Made by a program: the position numbers and the translations under genes
Origin: Saccharomonospora marina XMU15
GTDB taxonomy: Bacteria > Actinomycetota > Actinomycetes > Mycobacteriales > Pseudonocardiaceae
Reading direction: 5' to 3'
Assembly: GCF_000244955.1 (NCBI RefSeq)
Contig: NZ_CM001439.1
Location: 3,607,636-3,671,635 of the forward strand
Length of the DNA stretch: 64,000 bases
Part shown: piece after piece, positions 39,625 through 49,100 of the stretch
How the letters are laid out: every line of letters starts with the position of its first letter
How positions within the stretch are numbered: the first letter of the stretch is position 1
The notes under the pieces: generated by a model
The model's database searches: none
Told to the model about the DNA's origin: nothing
What the model saw: the letters and a program-made list of their open reading frames with translations, nothing else

Positions 39625-40881
39625 CTACGATCGGGTGAGTACCCCGGTTCCCAGCCAACGGCACAGGTTCAGCGCCAGCTCAAGATCCAACCGGTTGTCC
39701 GACACCGGCCTGCCCACGAGTTCCTCGGCCTTGCGCACCCGGTACTGAACCGAATTCTTGTGCATCGTCAACCTGGAGGCTGCGGCCGTGTAGCTGCCAC
39801 CGGAGGCCAGGAACACCCGCAACGTCTCCCGCAGCCGCGCGTGCTGCTCGTCGTCGACGGCGAGCGGGCCGAGCATGTCCTCCACCCACAGCCGCGCGGC
39901 GTTGAGATCGGATGTCATCAACGCCACCGCTCCCACCTCGCGAAACGTCAGGGCCCGCTCGCAGGCACCGCCCGCGGCCAGCGCGAGCGCCTGAACGCGC
40001 AGCGCCTGCCGGTGGGTGCGGCGAAAGCCGTCGAGACCCACTCCGGGATCTCCGATGGCAAGCCGCACGTCGGGGTCGGACTCGGCCAGCACGCGCTCGA
40101 TCCGGCGACGCTGCGGCAGTACGGGCCCTTCGACCGGCAACCACACCCACGCGCACAGCTCGTCCCTCGGCACGAACAGCGCCCTGCCCTCGCCACCGTC
40201 GCCCACCAACCGGCCCGCGACCGTCTCCAGGCCCACGAGCGGGTCAGGCGGATGCGCGTCGGCGGGGTACCACGCGATCATCCCGACGTGGTGGCCGCGC
40301 AGCCGATAGCCCAGCGCCACCTCGGTGGCGTCCACGTCCACGCCGTCCTCGTCCAGCAACGCGCGGACCCTGGCCGCACGCACGGCGCTGCGGTTGAGCA
40401 GCCAGCGGTCGCGCTCCTCCTCGTAGGCCGAGACCACCTGCCGGGTGACGCGGTCGATGAAGGTGAAGGTGGTGGTGAGCGCGTGCCGCATCGTCAGGCC
40501 CAGCTCTTCGGGGTCGGAGATCTGCCGCGCCCCCTCGGCCAGCGCCTGGTCCAGCACCGCGGTCTGACCGAGGTAGTAGGCCCTGATCAGATCGACCACC
40601 GCGGTGCCGCGCTGGGCGAGCCTGCGCGCGTACTCGACGGCGGCGGCGGGCGCCTCGACACGTTCGGGGTCGATGCCGTGCTGGAAGATCCGAAACGCCG
40701 TGTCGATGTTTTGGTACACACTCGCCGACAGCAGGCTGACCATGTTCTCGTCGTCGTTGACCAGGTGCGGCAACTCCCGCTCGTACAGCGCCACGAGTTC
40801 GCCGGTCAGCTCGTCGGCTCTGTGCGCGAGAGCTGTCGCGATGCTCGCCAGACCGCGCATGACCCCCGGCTCGGTTTGCAC
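39625..40881 (-). CDS. PucR-type helix-turn-helix transcriptional regulator
   Basis: 418 residues. An N-terminal RsbRD-like helical sensor (about 10-165), a GGDEF-like degenerate middle domain (about 170-310), and the C-terminal PucR HTH (LRETLRVFLASGGSYTAAAS, RLTMHKNSVQYRVRKAEELV) with the usual final NRLDLELALNLCRWLG. The family includes activators of purine or proline catabolism; the target here is unknown. ATG at 40881 diverges from the DUF402 gene across about 60 nt. Confidence 0.88.
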   Translation of the reverse strand: MQTEPGVMRGLASIATALAHRADELTGELVALYERELPHLVNDDENMVSLLSASVYQNIDTAFRIFQHGIDPERVEAPAAAVEYARRLAQRGTAVVDLIRAYYLGQTAVLDQALAEGARQISDPEELGLTMRHALTTTFTFIDRVTRQVVSAYEEERDRWLLNRSAVRAARVRALLDEDGVDVDATEVALGYRLRGHHVGMIAWYPADAHPPDPLVGLETVAGRLVGDGGEGRALFVPRDELCAWVWLPVEGPVLPQRRRIERVLAESDPDVRLAIGDPGVGLDGFRRTHRQALRVQALALAAGGACERALTFREVGAVALMTSDLNAARLWVEDMLGPLAVDDEQHARLRETLRVFLASGGSYTAAASRLTMHKNSVQYRVRKAEELVGRPVSDNRLDLELALNLCRWLGTGVLTRS

Positions 40882-40940
40882 GGCATCACTCTAGGGCGTG
40901 ACATTCGCCTCACGGCTGTAAACCCCGCAAGATGGCCCGC

Positions 40941-41471
40941 ATGGCCGTACACCCGCCCAAACACGAACGGTTCGACGTCGACGCGATGACCAACACCGAC
41001 CCCAAGGGCACCGTCCGCGCGGTGCAGGAGTACCGGGTCGAGCCGTTCGGGCTGTACCTGGCGCGACCGGTGCCCGGCCGGGCGCAGTTCCACTACCTCG
41101 AGTCGTGGCTGCTGCCGGAACTGGGGCTGCGCGTCTCCGACTTCTGGTTCAACCCCGGCCACGAACGCGATCAGGACTTCTACCTCGACATCGTGACGGT
41201 CGAGGTCGACGCCCGCGACCGCGCGTGGCACACCACCGATCTGTACCTGGACCTCGTGCTGCGCTGCCACCGTGACGTGCGGGTGGTGGACACCGACGAG
41301 TTACTCGCCGCCACGGCCGCCGGGCTGGTGTCGCAGCGGCAGGCGACGTGGGCACTCGACACCGCCTTCGGCACCGTGGACTCACTCGCCCGGTACGGCT
41401 ACGACCTCGCCGCTTGGCTGGCGACGCTGGGTGTCCAGCTGCGCTGGAAACGTCACCCGAAGGCCGGCTGA
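40941..41471 (+). CDS. DUF402 family protein (nucleoside-phosphatase fold)
   Basis: About 176 residues with the DUF402/FomD core: KGTVRAVQEYRVEPFGLYLA, DFYLDIVTVEVDARDRAWHT and TDLYLDLVLRCHRDVRVVD, whose Asp residues coordinate metal and phosphate in characterised members. Such proteins hydrolyse nucleoside di/triphosphates or nucleotidyl intermediates; the substrate here is open. An ATG at 40932 (MARMAVHPP) is an equal alternative start; neither has a clear ribosome site. Confidence 0.82.
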   Translation: MAVHPPKHERFDVDAMTNTDPKGTVRAVQEYRVEPFGLYLARPVPGRAQFHYLESWLLPELGLRVSDFWFNPGHERDQDFYLDIVTVEVDARDRAWHTTDLYLDLVLRCHRDVRVVDTDELLAATAAGLVSQRQATWALDTAFGTVDSLARYGYDLAAWLATLGVQLRWKRHPKAG

Positions 41472-41575
41472 GGCCGCCCGCCCCGGCCCCGCCGCGAGCA
41501 GGCACCTCGGCAGCGCAACGCCGCACTCACACGGGCGCAACAGGGTCGACATACGACGGTGAGAGGTTGCGCCGC

Positions 41576-42808
41576 ATGACGATGCCGATATGGGAACGCA
41601 GGAAGCTGCTGAGAGCGGCGACCGGACTCGCGGTGGCGGGCGCGGCCGCCGTGCCCACGCCGACCGCCGCAGCGAGCACCCGAGGGCGGGGACCCTCGAT
41701 CCTGCAACCGAACGCGGGGCCGCGACGAGGGCATTACCTCGCGGCGAGACCGGACACCGTGACCTGGGGCAGGCTGCCCAACCGCGACAGCACACCCGCG
41801 GCGGTGATCGACTCCGGCTCGGTGATCACCATCGACACGGTCTCCCACGAGGGCGTGCTCGAGGACCAGGGCCAGGATCCGATGGAGTACTTCACCGGGC
41901 ACGGCGTGCGGCCGTCGCAGGTCCTCACCGACGCCGTCGAGGTGGCCGCCGGCGTGCCCCACGACGGGCCCGGCCCACACGTGATCACCGGACCGGTCGC
42001 GATCCGCGGTGCCGAACCGGGGCACACGCTGAAGATCGAGGTGCTGGACCTGCGGCTGCGAGTGCCGTACGGAGTGGTGTCCAACCGGCACGGCAAGGGC
42101 GCGCTGCCCGGCGAGTATCCCGATGCCTGGGTGGGCAGGCCTGAGTTGGCGGCCTACTTCAACCCCGGCGGCAACATCAGCGTGTTCACCAAGGTCGGCA
42201 GCCGACGTGGCGAACTGGTCGGTGTGCTGCCCGGCGAACTCGCCCGGTTCCCGCTGGCGCCGTTCCTCGGTGTAATGGGCGTCGCGCGGGACACCTCGGA
42301 GCTGGTGAACTCGGTGCCACCGACCGACGCGGGCGGCAATATCGACATCAACGACCTCGGCCTCGGCAGCACCCTGTACCTGCCGGTGCGAGTGCCCGGC
42401 GCGCTGTTCTTCACCGGCGACCCGCACATGGCTCAGGGCGACGGCGAGGTGGCGCTGACGGCGATGGAAGGCTCGCTGCGCGCGACCTTCCGGCTGACCA
42501 CGATCCCGCCGGGAGGGCCCGCACCGAAGCTCGCCTTCGACGAGCCGTTCGGCGAGACCCGCGACCACTGGGTACCGATCGGACTGTCCGATCCGGACGG
42601 TCCGGCCGACGGGCAGCAGACCAGTCTGGACGTTGCCATGAAACGGGCTGTGCGCAGCGCGCTGCGGTTTCTCACCGAGGAGCGGGGAATGCCGGAACCC
42701 CTCGCCTACGCCTATCTCAGCGCGGCCACCGACTTCCAGGTGTCCCAGGTGGTCGACATCACCACCGGCATACACGGCCTCATCCGCAAGACCGATTTCG
42801 GCCGCTGA
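41576..42808 (+). CDS. Acetamidase/formamidase family protein with Tat signal
   Basis: 410 residues. The N-terminus WERRKLLRAATGLAVAGAAA is a twin-arginine signal, so export in folded form is predicted. The rest matches FmdA/AmdA amidases: an early TVSHEG, GHTLKIEVLDLRL, the FTGDPHMAQGDGEVALTAME metal/active-site block and a C-terminal AYLSAATDFQVSQVVD. Most members are cytosolic, so the signal is notable. GTG/ATG alternatives exist; ATG at 41576 gives the full signal. Substrate amide unknown. Confidence 0.87.
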   Translation: MTMPIWERRKLLRAATGLAVAGAAAVPTPTAAASTRGRGPSILQPNAGPRRGHYLAARPDTVTWGRLPNRDSTPAAVIDSGSVITIDTVSHEGVLEDQGQDPMEYFTGHGVRPSQVLTDAVEVAAGVPHDGPGPHVITGPVAIRGAEPGHTLKIEVLDLRLRVPYGVVSNRHGKGALPGEYPDAWVGRPELAAYFNPGGNISVFTKVGSRRGELVGVLPGELARFPLAPFLGVMGVARDTSELVNSVPPTDAGGNIDINDLGLGSTLYLPVRVPGALFFTGDPHMAQGDGEVALTAMEGSLRATFRLTTIPPGGPAPKLAFDEPFGETRDHWVPIGLSDPDGPADGQQTSLDVAMKRAVRSALRFLTEERGMPEPLAYAYLSAATDFQVSQVVDITTGIHGLIRKTDFGR

Positions 42809-42885
42809 CCGAGGGCGACACGCGCCCGCCGCTCGTGGCGGCGGGCGCACCGGTGTCCGTGAACCGGTGACGCCGGTACCGGCCG

Positions 42886-43389
42886 TCACCCGCGCTCGGT
42901 GGCGCGGTCGAGGTCGAGCGCCCAGTACTGCCCCACGAGTTCTCGGCCGAAGCTTCGGTGGGGCTCCTGCTCGACCAGTTCGAAACCGCGGGAGCGGTAG
43001 AGCTTGCGGGCCGAGACGAGGTTGTCGTTGGTCCAGAGCGTGACGCGCCGGTAGCCCCCCTCGCGGGCGAAGGCGAGACACGTGTCCACCAGCCGGGCGC
43101 CCACGCCGCGGCCACGCGCCACCGGGTCGACGAGCAGAATGCGCAGCTTGGCCGTGACCGCGTCCGCACCCGCTACGCACAGTATGCAGCCGGCCCGCCT
43201 GCCATCGACCTCGGCGATCCAACCCGCCTCGCGCACCGGGTCGTGATCGTTGGCGAAGTCGGCGACGATTCGAGCCACCAGCGCCTCGAAGGTGCCGTCG
43301 AAACCGTATTCCGCCGCGTACAGCTCGCCGTGTGCCTGCACGATCCAGCCGAGGTCGCCGGGTCGGCCGATTCGACGTATGTGGCTCAT
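42886..43389 (-). CDS. GNAT-family N-acetyltransferase
   Basis: 167 residues with the GNAT fold: AGWIAEVDGRRAGCILCV, the acetyl-CoA loop LLVDPVARGRGVGARLVDTC and LYRSRGFELVEQEPH. The arrangement of N-terminal ELYAAEYGFDGTFEALVAR resembles members fused to MarR regulators in other bacteria. It diverges from a TetR gene 53 nt away, which may regulate it. Acceptor substrate unknown. Confidence 0.88.
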   Translation of the reverse strand: MSHIRRIGRPGDLGWIVQAHGELYAAEYGFDGTFEALVARIVADFANDHDPVREAGWIAEVDGRRAGCILCVAGADAVTAKLRILLVDPVARGRGVGARLVDTCLAFAREGGYRRVTLWTNDNLVSARKLYRSRGFELVEQEPHRSFGRELVGQYWALDLDRATERG

Positions 43390-43442
43390 TTCGACACTTT
43401 CCGTTACTGAAACGAGTGTGGTAGTTGTGTCAGACTAGCGGC

Positions 43443-44066
43443 ATGAGCGATGCGGCCTCAACCGATTTCACCGACGGGGAACCCGACCGACCGGCTCCCC
43501 CGTCGCCGCGCAAGACCGAACTGCTGGAACGGGCCTACCGGTACGCGCTCGAACACGGCATCGCGGGCATCTCGCTGCGGCCGCTGGCCGCCGCGATCGA
43601 CTCCAGCCCGCGGGTACTGCTTTTCCTGTTCGGCAGCAAGGAAGAACTTGTGCGCGCCTTGCTGGCGAGGGCGCGCGCGGAGGAACTGGCGCTGCTGGAA
43701 CGGCTGCGGGCCGGAGCGCGGCAGCCACTCGGGCTGGCTGTCGTGGTCGAGCACCTGTGGGAATGGCTGGCCGCCGAGCAGCGGTGCGGGCTGCTGAAGC
43801 TGTGGGTCGAGGGGTACGCGCGTTCGCTGATCGAACCGGACGGTCCGTGGGCCGGGTTCGCGGTGGACACCGTCGAGGACTGGCTGGACGTGCTCGCCGC
43901 TCACCAGCCACCGGCCGAACGGGACACCGAGGAGGGCCGGGCGATGCGCACCGAGGTGCTCGCGTTGCTGCGAGGCACCTTGCTGGACCTGCTGGCGACC
44001 GGCGATCGGGAACGAACCACCGCCGCCGTACGCATGCGGGTGCGTTCGTTGCGAGCGCGTGAGTGA
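43443..44066 (+). CDS. TetR-family transcriptional regulator
   Basis: 207 residues. The HTH is in LLERAYRYALEHGIAGISLR, with PLAAAIDSSPRVLLFLFGSK as recognition helix region, followed by an all-helical ligand domain. It is divergent from the GNAT gene, the standard arrangement for repressor and target. Ligand unknown. The 150 nt after its stop, up to repeat cluster 4, contain only short imperfect direct repeats. Confidence 0.88.
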   Translation: MSDAASTDFTDGEPDRPAPPSPRKTELLERAYRYALEHGIAGISLRPLAAAIDSSPRVLLFLFGSKEELVRALLARARAEELALLERLRAGARQPLGLAVVVEHLWEWLAAEQRCGLLKLWVEGYARSLIEPDGPWAGFAVDTVEDWLDVLAAHQPPAERDTEEGRAMRTEVLALLRGTLLDLLATGDRERTTAAVRMRVRSLRARE

Positions 44067-44216
44067 AGCAGGCCCCACGTGATCCCACGGTGATCCGCCG
44101 GTGAACAGGCAGGTGAGCAGTGGGTGGCAGTGGATGAGCAGGCAGGTGCGCGACACCGCCGACACCGCCGACACTACTGCGAAGGCCACCACCGAGTGCG
44201 CGAGAAGCGCCCTGGA

Positions 44217-44295
44217 ACGCAGAACTCGCAGGCAGGAACGCAGAACTCGCAGGCAGGAGCGGGGGACTCGCAGGCAGGAGCGGGGGACTCGCGGG
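44217..44295 (+). repeat. 21-bp tandem repeat, cluster 4 (about 3.8 units)
   Basis: Units at 44217, 44238, 44259 and 44280: two identical ACGCAGAACTCGCAGGCAGG-type units, then two GCGGGGGACTCGC-type units. The last runs directly into the stop codon of the minus-strand acyl-CoA synthetase gene at 44296. It separates that gene from the convergent TetR gene. Confidence 0.92.
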
Positions 44296-45867
44296 TCAGG
44301 GGTGAGGTTGGGCCGCGCGCTGTCTCAGCTCGGCCCTGCGCACCTTGGCCGAGGCCGTCATCGGCAACTCCGCCACCACGTGCCAGCGTCGCGGCACCTT
44401 GAACGGCGCCAACCGCTGCCTGCAGTAGGCGTCCAGCGCCTCGATGTCCGGCGGCGACGCGTTCGACGGCACCACGAACGCCACCACCAGCTCGCCCCAC
44501 CGCTCGTCCGGTGCACCCACCACGGCCGCCCTTTCGACGTCCGCGTGACCGGTGAGCACGTCCTCGACCTCCTCGGGGGAAACGTTCTCACCACCGGTCT
44601 TGATCATGTCCTTGAGCCTGCCGACGATGCGCAGCCTGCCACGGGCGTCCATCTCGGCCAGATCGCCGGTGTGCAGCCAGCCCTCGCCGTCGAGAGCCTT
44701 CGCGGTGGCCTCAGGGTCGTCGTGGTAACCCCTGGTGATACGGGAGCCGCGCAGCAGCAACTCCCCGCGCTGCCCCACCGGCAGCGCGGTCCCGTCGGGG
44801 CCCGCGACCCGCACGTCGGTGCCCTCGATCGGCAGGCCGACCGTGTTCCTTCGCACCTCGTCGCTGTCGGTCAGCGGCGCCGTCTGAAGCGCGCAACCAC
44901 AGGTCTCGGTCATCCCGAACGTCACCGACAGCCGCGCGCCGAAGCCGGACTCGATGGCCTCGACCATCCTCGGTGTCAGTGTGGAACCGCCGGTGAACAC
45001 CACCCGCAACGACTCGAAACGCCCGGCAGGGAAGTCCGGCCTGGACATGAGCAGGTGCAGCAGTGTGGGCGCGGCCGAAAGCAGGGTCACGGCCCGCTCC
45101 CGCAGCACCCGCAACACCGCGCCCGGCTCGAACGGCATCACGATGTGCTCGGCCCGCTGCCACAGAGCCCCGAGCACGCCGAGCACGTTGCCCGCGGTGT
45201 GGAACAGCGGCATCGGGTTGAGCCACACCCCGCCCGGCGGCAGCCCGATGCGGCGGGCGAAGGCATGCGCGGTGTCGACCATGCCGCGATGGTGGATGCG
45301 CACGCCCTTCGCCGGGCCGCTCGTTCCCGAGGTGAACTGGATCTGCGCAGGCGAATCGGGGTCCACGACGGGCAGCGCGGCCGGTTCATCGTCGCCGAGC
45401 AGCGAGCGCGGATCCTCGCCGACCACCACCACCTCGGGCGGGTCCGGCAGCCGGGACACCACCGAACGCACCAGGTCGGCGCCGTCGTTGTCCACGTGAA
45501 CGCTGACCGCCGAGGCGAGCGTGAGCGCGTGCTCCAGCTCCGGTGGCCTCGACTTGGGATTCACCGGAACCAGCACCATGCCGGCCAGCGCCACCCCGAG
45601 TTGCAGCAGCACCGCCTGCGGCCCGTTGGACAGGAAGGTCGCGATGTGCGAACCCACCGGATGGCGACGCAGCAGCGAGGCGGCGACCGCCTCCGCGTCC
45701 TCGAGCAGCCGCGCCGCCGTCCAGCTGTGCTCACCGCGGGAACCGACCGTGGTCAGTACCACGTCGGCGGGGCCCAGGCGGGCCGCCCTGCGCAGCACGT
45801 CGCCGACTACGGCTTCGTCCAGCGCCGGGGGCGGCACCGCCTGCCACTGCGAGCGTGCCAGGCTCAT
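44296..45867 (-). CDS. AMP-dependent acyl-CoA synthetase
   Basis: 523-residue ANL-superfamily ligase that activates a carboxylic acid through an acyl-AMP. Seen: P-loop IQFTSGTSGPAKGVRIHHRG, VTFGMTETCGCAL, GWLHTGDLAEMDARGRLRIV, hinge GRLKDMIKTGGENVSPEEVE and the C-terminal catalytic Lys in PMTASAKVRRAEL. It is the last gene of the liv-type operon and overlaps the binding-protein gene as ATGA. That placement suggests it activates the acid imported by the transporter. Acid identity is not evident. Confidence 0.92.
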   Translation of the reverse strand: MSLARSQWQAVPPPALDEAVVGDVLRRAARLGPADVVLTTVGSRGEHSWTAARLLEDAEAVAASLLRRHPVGSHIATFLSNGPQAVLLQLGVALAGMVLVPVNPKSRPPELEHALTLASAVSVHVDNDGADLVRSVVSRLPDPPEVVVVGEDPRSLLGDDEPAALPVVDPDSPAQIQFTSGTSGPAKGVRIHHRGMVDTAHAFARRIGLPPGGVWLNPMPLFHTAGNVLGVLGALWQRAEHIVMPFEPGAVLRVLRERAVTLLSAAPTLLHLLMSRPDFPAGRFESLRVVFTGGSTLTPRMVEAIESGFGARLSVTFGMTETCGCALQTAPLTDSDEVRRNTVGLPIEGTDVRVAGPDGTALPVGQRGELLLRGSRITRGYHDDPEATAKALDGEGWLHTGDLAEMDARGRLRIVGRLKDMIKTGGENVSPEEVEDVLTGHADVERAAVVGAPDERWGELVVAFVVPSNASPPDIEALDAYCRQRLAPFKVPRRWHVVAELPMTASAKVRRAELRQRAAQPHP

Positions 45868-47120
45868 TCGAACCGGTAGCTGCTCGCGCTCGGGCCTTCC
45901 AGGGTCTTCTCGACCCGCAGCCCGGCCGGGACGTCCGGGTCCACCTTGGACACGAACACCTCGCGCGTCGGCGGCTCACCGACCTTGGTGTAGTCCAACT
46001 TGCCGGGGAAGAGCCCGCCGGTGTCCAGATCGGACGTCTCGCGCATCGCCTTCACCACGCCCTCCGGAGTGAGGTCACCGTTCTCGCACGCACCCTCCAG
46101 CGCCCGCGACAGCAGCTCGGCCTGCGCGTAGGCCAGCGGAACCTCCCACCCCTTGGCGCCGTTGGGGGCCTTGGACTCGTACAGTTCCACGGACTTCTTC
46201 ACGTTCTCGCCCTCGGCGGTGTAGGGCGCGATGCTGGTGATGCTGTAGACGTTGTCCACCAGTGCCTTGCGCGAGGGGGTGTCCAGCAGCGCGGGGTTGA
46301 AGGTGGGCGTGTTGCCGATGATCGGCACGTCGACTCCCCTGGAGTCGAGCACGGCCGACAGCGAAGCCAGCTGCGAGGGCGCGGCCGACAGCAGCACCGC
46401 GGAAACCCCTTGCTGCTGCAGCGAGGCCGCCTGCGCCGAAAGGTCGGTGTCCTTCGGGGTGATCTCGATAGGCACGATCTCGACACCGCGCTCCTTCGCG
46501 GCGTGCTGCGCACCCGCCAGCGCGTCGCTGCCGTAGTCACCGACGAAGTACACGTGACCGATCTTGCTGCCCTTGGCGACGCCGAGGTCGTCGATGAGAT
46601 AGTCGACGGCGTTGGCGGCCTCGATGCTGTAGGTGGAGCCGGGGACCTGCGCCACCTCCTTGTCCAGCGCGACGCTGGCCCAGCCCATGCCGCCGACGTA
46701 GAGGTTGTCCTCCTCGGCCAGCGGCAGTACGGCGGCCACCACCGGCGAGCCGAGCACCTGCTGCAACGCGACGACGTCGCCGGACATGCTGCGGTACAGC
46801 GACACCGCCTTCTGCGGGTCGTAGCCGTGGTCCTGCACCTGCAGGTTCACCTTACGACCGCAGACACCGCCCGCCTCGTTCTTGGCTGCCCAGTACGCGC
46901 GCTTCTCCTCCACCTGCACCGCCGCGCCCGCGGCGAACGGTCCGGAAAGGTCGGTCAGCACACCGATGTTGATCTCGGAGTCGGTGACGCCGTTGCCGGT
47001 CTTGACCTCGTCCGGGTTTCCACCTCCGCCTGCGGCGTTGGGGTCCGTGGTGCTACAGGCGGCCAGCACGGCCACGCAGCCCGCGGCGACCACGGCTGTC
47101 AGGGTGCGGATCTTTCTCAT
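45864..47120 (-). CDS. Branched-chain/aromatic-type ABC transporter substrate-binding lipoprotein
   Basis: 418 residues. A lipoprotein signal (RTLTAVVAAGCVAVLAACST, lipobox LAAC) leads to a type I periplasmic-binding fold of the Leu/Ile/Val receptor group: EINIGVLTDLSGPFA, QVLGSPVVAAVLPLAEEDNL and AYAQAELLSRALEGACENGDL. Members bind amino acids, aromatic acids or amides; the ligand is not readable here. It overlaps its neighbours on both sides as ATGA. Confidence 0.92.
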   Translation of the reverse strand: MRKIRTLTAVVAAGCVAVLAACSTTDPNAAGGGGNPDEVKTGNGVTDSEINIGVLTDLSGPFAAGAAVQVEEKRAYWAAKNEAGGVCGRKVNLQVQDHGYDPQKAVSLYRSMSGDVVALQQVLGSPVVAAVLPLAEEDNLYVGGMGWASVALDKEVAQVPGSTYSIEAANAVDYLIDDLGVAKGSKIGHVYFVGDYGSDALAGAQHAAKERGVEIVPIEITPKDTDLSAQAASLQQQGVSAVLLSAAPSQLASLSAVLDSRGVDVPIIGNTPTFNPALLDTPSRKALVDNVYSITSIAPYTAEGENVKKSVELYESKAPNGAKGWEVPLAYAQAELLSRALEGACENGDLTPEGVVKAMRETSDLDTGGLFPGKLDYTKVGEPPTREVFVSKVDPDVPAGLRVEKTLEGPSASSYRFE

Positions 47121-48217
47121 GATGCGACGGTCTCCTTCGACGTCGGTGCTACAAGACGCTGGCGCAGCCGGCCAAGACCTCCGGCGAGGCCGCCACGCAG
47201 GAACAGCAGGACGGCGACGATCGCGGCGCCGTAGATCAGGCGACTCAGGGTGGCCCCGTCGAGGCCGCCGGAGCCGACATCGGACAGGAACGGAAGCTGC
47301 GCGCTGTACTCGGCCAGCACCAGTGGCAACACGGACACGAACACCGCACCAGCGGCGGCGCCCGCTACCGAACCCACACCACCGAGCACGATCATCACCA
47401 GGTAGTCGATGGACAGCAGCAACCCGAAGGAATCGGGCGCGATCCTGCTGAACGCCAGCGCCATCAAGGCGCCGCCCACGCCCGCGTACACCGACGAGAG
47501 GGTGAACACGGTGGCCTTCGCCGTGGTGACGTTGATTCCCGCGGAAGCGGCGGCGACCTCGCTGTCACGTACGCTCGCCAGCGCCCTGCCCACCCGGCTG
47601 GACTTGACGCCGTAGGCGAACCACGCCGCCAACAGCGCGACGACCAGGAACAGGTACCACTGCCGGTGCAGGCCGTCGAACTCGGTGCCCAGCACCGCGA
47701 GGTAGTCGGGATCGTGGTTGCTGAAGCTGAACCCCGGGACCGCGAACGGCTCCACCGAGCGGCCGTTGAACCCGCCGGTGAGGTCCTCCAGGTTGATCCA
47801 CAGGTGCCTGCCGAGGAACACCAGCCCCAGCGACGCCAACCCGAGGTAGATGCCACGCAGCCTGCCCGCGATGGGGCTGAACAGCGCGCCCGCGATCCCC
47901 GCGACCGCACCCGCGGCCAGCAGCGCCAGCAGCGGGGGCAATCCGAGGCCGAGCACCCGTTCGCCGGGCTCGCCGACCAGCACCGTGTAGGTGTAGGCCC
48001 CGATGCCGATGAAGAACGCGTGCCCCAGTGACAGTTGCCCTGCGACGCCCACCAGCAGGGTCAGCCCGATGGCGCCGACCACGGCGGCCATGGCGAACAG
48101 CCCCGTCTGCAGCCAGAAGTCGTCGAGCCACAGTGGCAGCGCGAGCGCGGCCAGCAGGGCGAACCCGCCCAGCGCGAGCATCGGGACTCCCGCCGCCCTG
48201 GTCATCCGCTCAGACAC
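47117..48217 (-). CDS. LivM-type ABC permease
   Basis: 366 residues, about ten membrane helices, with the LivM marks LLVGVAGQLSLGHAFFIGIG and GRALASVRDSEVAAASAGIN, then LVMIVLGGVGSVAGAAAGAV. GTG at 48217 is favoured: GGAGG lies 8 nt upstream inside the livH-type gene, with an 8-nt overlap. An ATG at 48205 is the alternative. Confidence 0.92.
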   Translation of the reverse strand: MSERMTRAAGVPMLALGGFALLAALALPLWLDDFWLQTGLFAMAAVVGAIGLTLLVGVAGQLSLGHAFFIGIGAYTYTVLVGEPGERVLGLGLPPLLALLAAGAVAGIAGALFSPIAGRLRGIYLGLASLGLVFLGRHLWINLEDLTGGFNGRSVEPFAVPGFSFSNHDPDYLAVLGTEFDGLHRQWYLFLVVALLAAWFAYGVKSSRVGRALASVRDSEVAAASAGINVTTAKATVFTLSSVYAGVGGALMALAFSRIAPDSFGLLLSIDYLVMIVLGGVGSVAGAAAGAVFVSVLPLVLAEYSAQLPFLSDVGSGGLDGATLSRLIYGAAIVAVLLFLRGGLAGGLGRLRQRLVAPTSKETVAS

Positions 48218-49100
48218 GGATGGCCTCCTTTCCACCGAAGAGTCCCTGCGGGCGCACCAGCAGCACCAGCAGCATCACCGCGTACGGGACGACCTCGCCG
48301 AACCCTCGGCCGAGGAAGTGCAGCTGCGACTCGTAGCCCACGGCCAGCGCCTGCGCGACCCCGATCACCAGCCCACCGACGATCGCGCCGGGGATGGAGT
48401 CGAAGCCACCGAGTACCCAGGCCGGGATCGCGGCCAGCGCGACGAGCGAGACGCTGGGGGTCACACCGGTGGCGGGGAAGGAGGTGAGGAAGACGCCCGC
48501 GATGGCGGCGAACGCTCCCGCCAGCGCCCAGCCCGTCGCGCTGGTGCGGCTGAGCCGGATACCCATCAGCGACGCGGTGTCGCCGTCCGCCGCGGCGGCC
48601 CGCATTCCGATGCCCCAGTCGGTGCGCGCGGCGAGCAACCCGAGCACGCCGAACAACACGATCGCCAGCACCGCCGCGATGGCCCTGGACGCGGGAAGCG
48701 TCACCCCGGCGAACTCCACCACGTCCGCACCCCACGGCGCGCCGTTGCTGAGTACGTCGTTGCCGATCTCGCGGGTCAGCTCCGTCAGCAGCAGGATGTC
48801 GACGCCGATGGTGAGAATCGCGAAGGTGCCCGGATTGGGCTCGGCGACGCGGCGCACCAGCAGCGTGTTGATGAGCGCGGCGACGGCCGCGGCACCGAGT
48901 ACCCCGGCTGCCGCCGCGAGCCAGAACCCCAGCGGTTCGTGCAGCTTCGCGACGAGGTAGGCGCCGAGCAGCAGCACCGAGCCGTGCGCGAGGTTGAGCA
49001 CGCCGGTCGCCTTGAAGACGACGACGAACCCGACCGCGATCAGCCCGAGCACAAGGCCCAGCGACAGTCCGTTGACCAGTTGGCTCAGCAGGTAGCTCAC
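48210..49100 (-). CDS. LivH-type ABC permease
   Basis: 296 residues, about eight helices. Typical LivH segments: LVNGLSLGLVLGLIAVGFVV, VLNLAHGSVLLLGAYLV, MRAAAADGDTASLMGIRLSR and PAWVLGGFDSIPGAIVGGLV. GTG at 49100 overlaps the ATPase gene stop as GTGA. Together with the LivM-type gene it forms the membrane channel. Confidence 0.93.
   Translation of the reverse strand: MSYLLSQLVNGLSLGLVLGLIAVGFVVVFKATGVLNLAHGSVLLLGAYLVAKLHEPLGFWLAAAAGVLGAAAVAALINTLLVRRVAEPNPGTFAILTIGVDILLLTELTREIGNDVLSNGAPWGADVVEFAGVTLPASRAIAAVLAIVLFGVLGLLAARTDWGIGMRAAAADGDTASLMGIRLSRTSATGWALAGAFAAIAGVFLTSFPATGVTPSVSLVALAAIPAWVLGGFDSIPGAIVGGLVIGVAQALAVGYESQLHFLGRGFGEVVPYAVMLLVLLVRPQGLFGGKEAIRV

Noticed and set aside
44067-44216. 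Possible small gene between TetR and repeat cluster 4
   Set aside because: Only short imperfect direct repeats are present; no frame shows a ribosome site with a credible protein.
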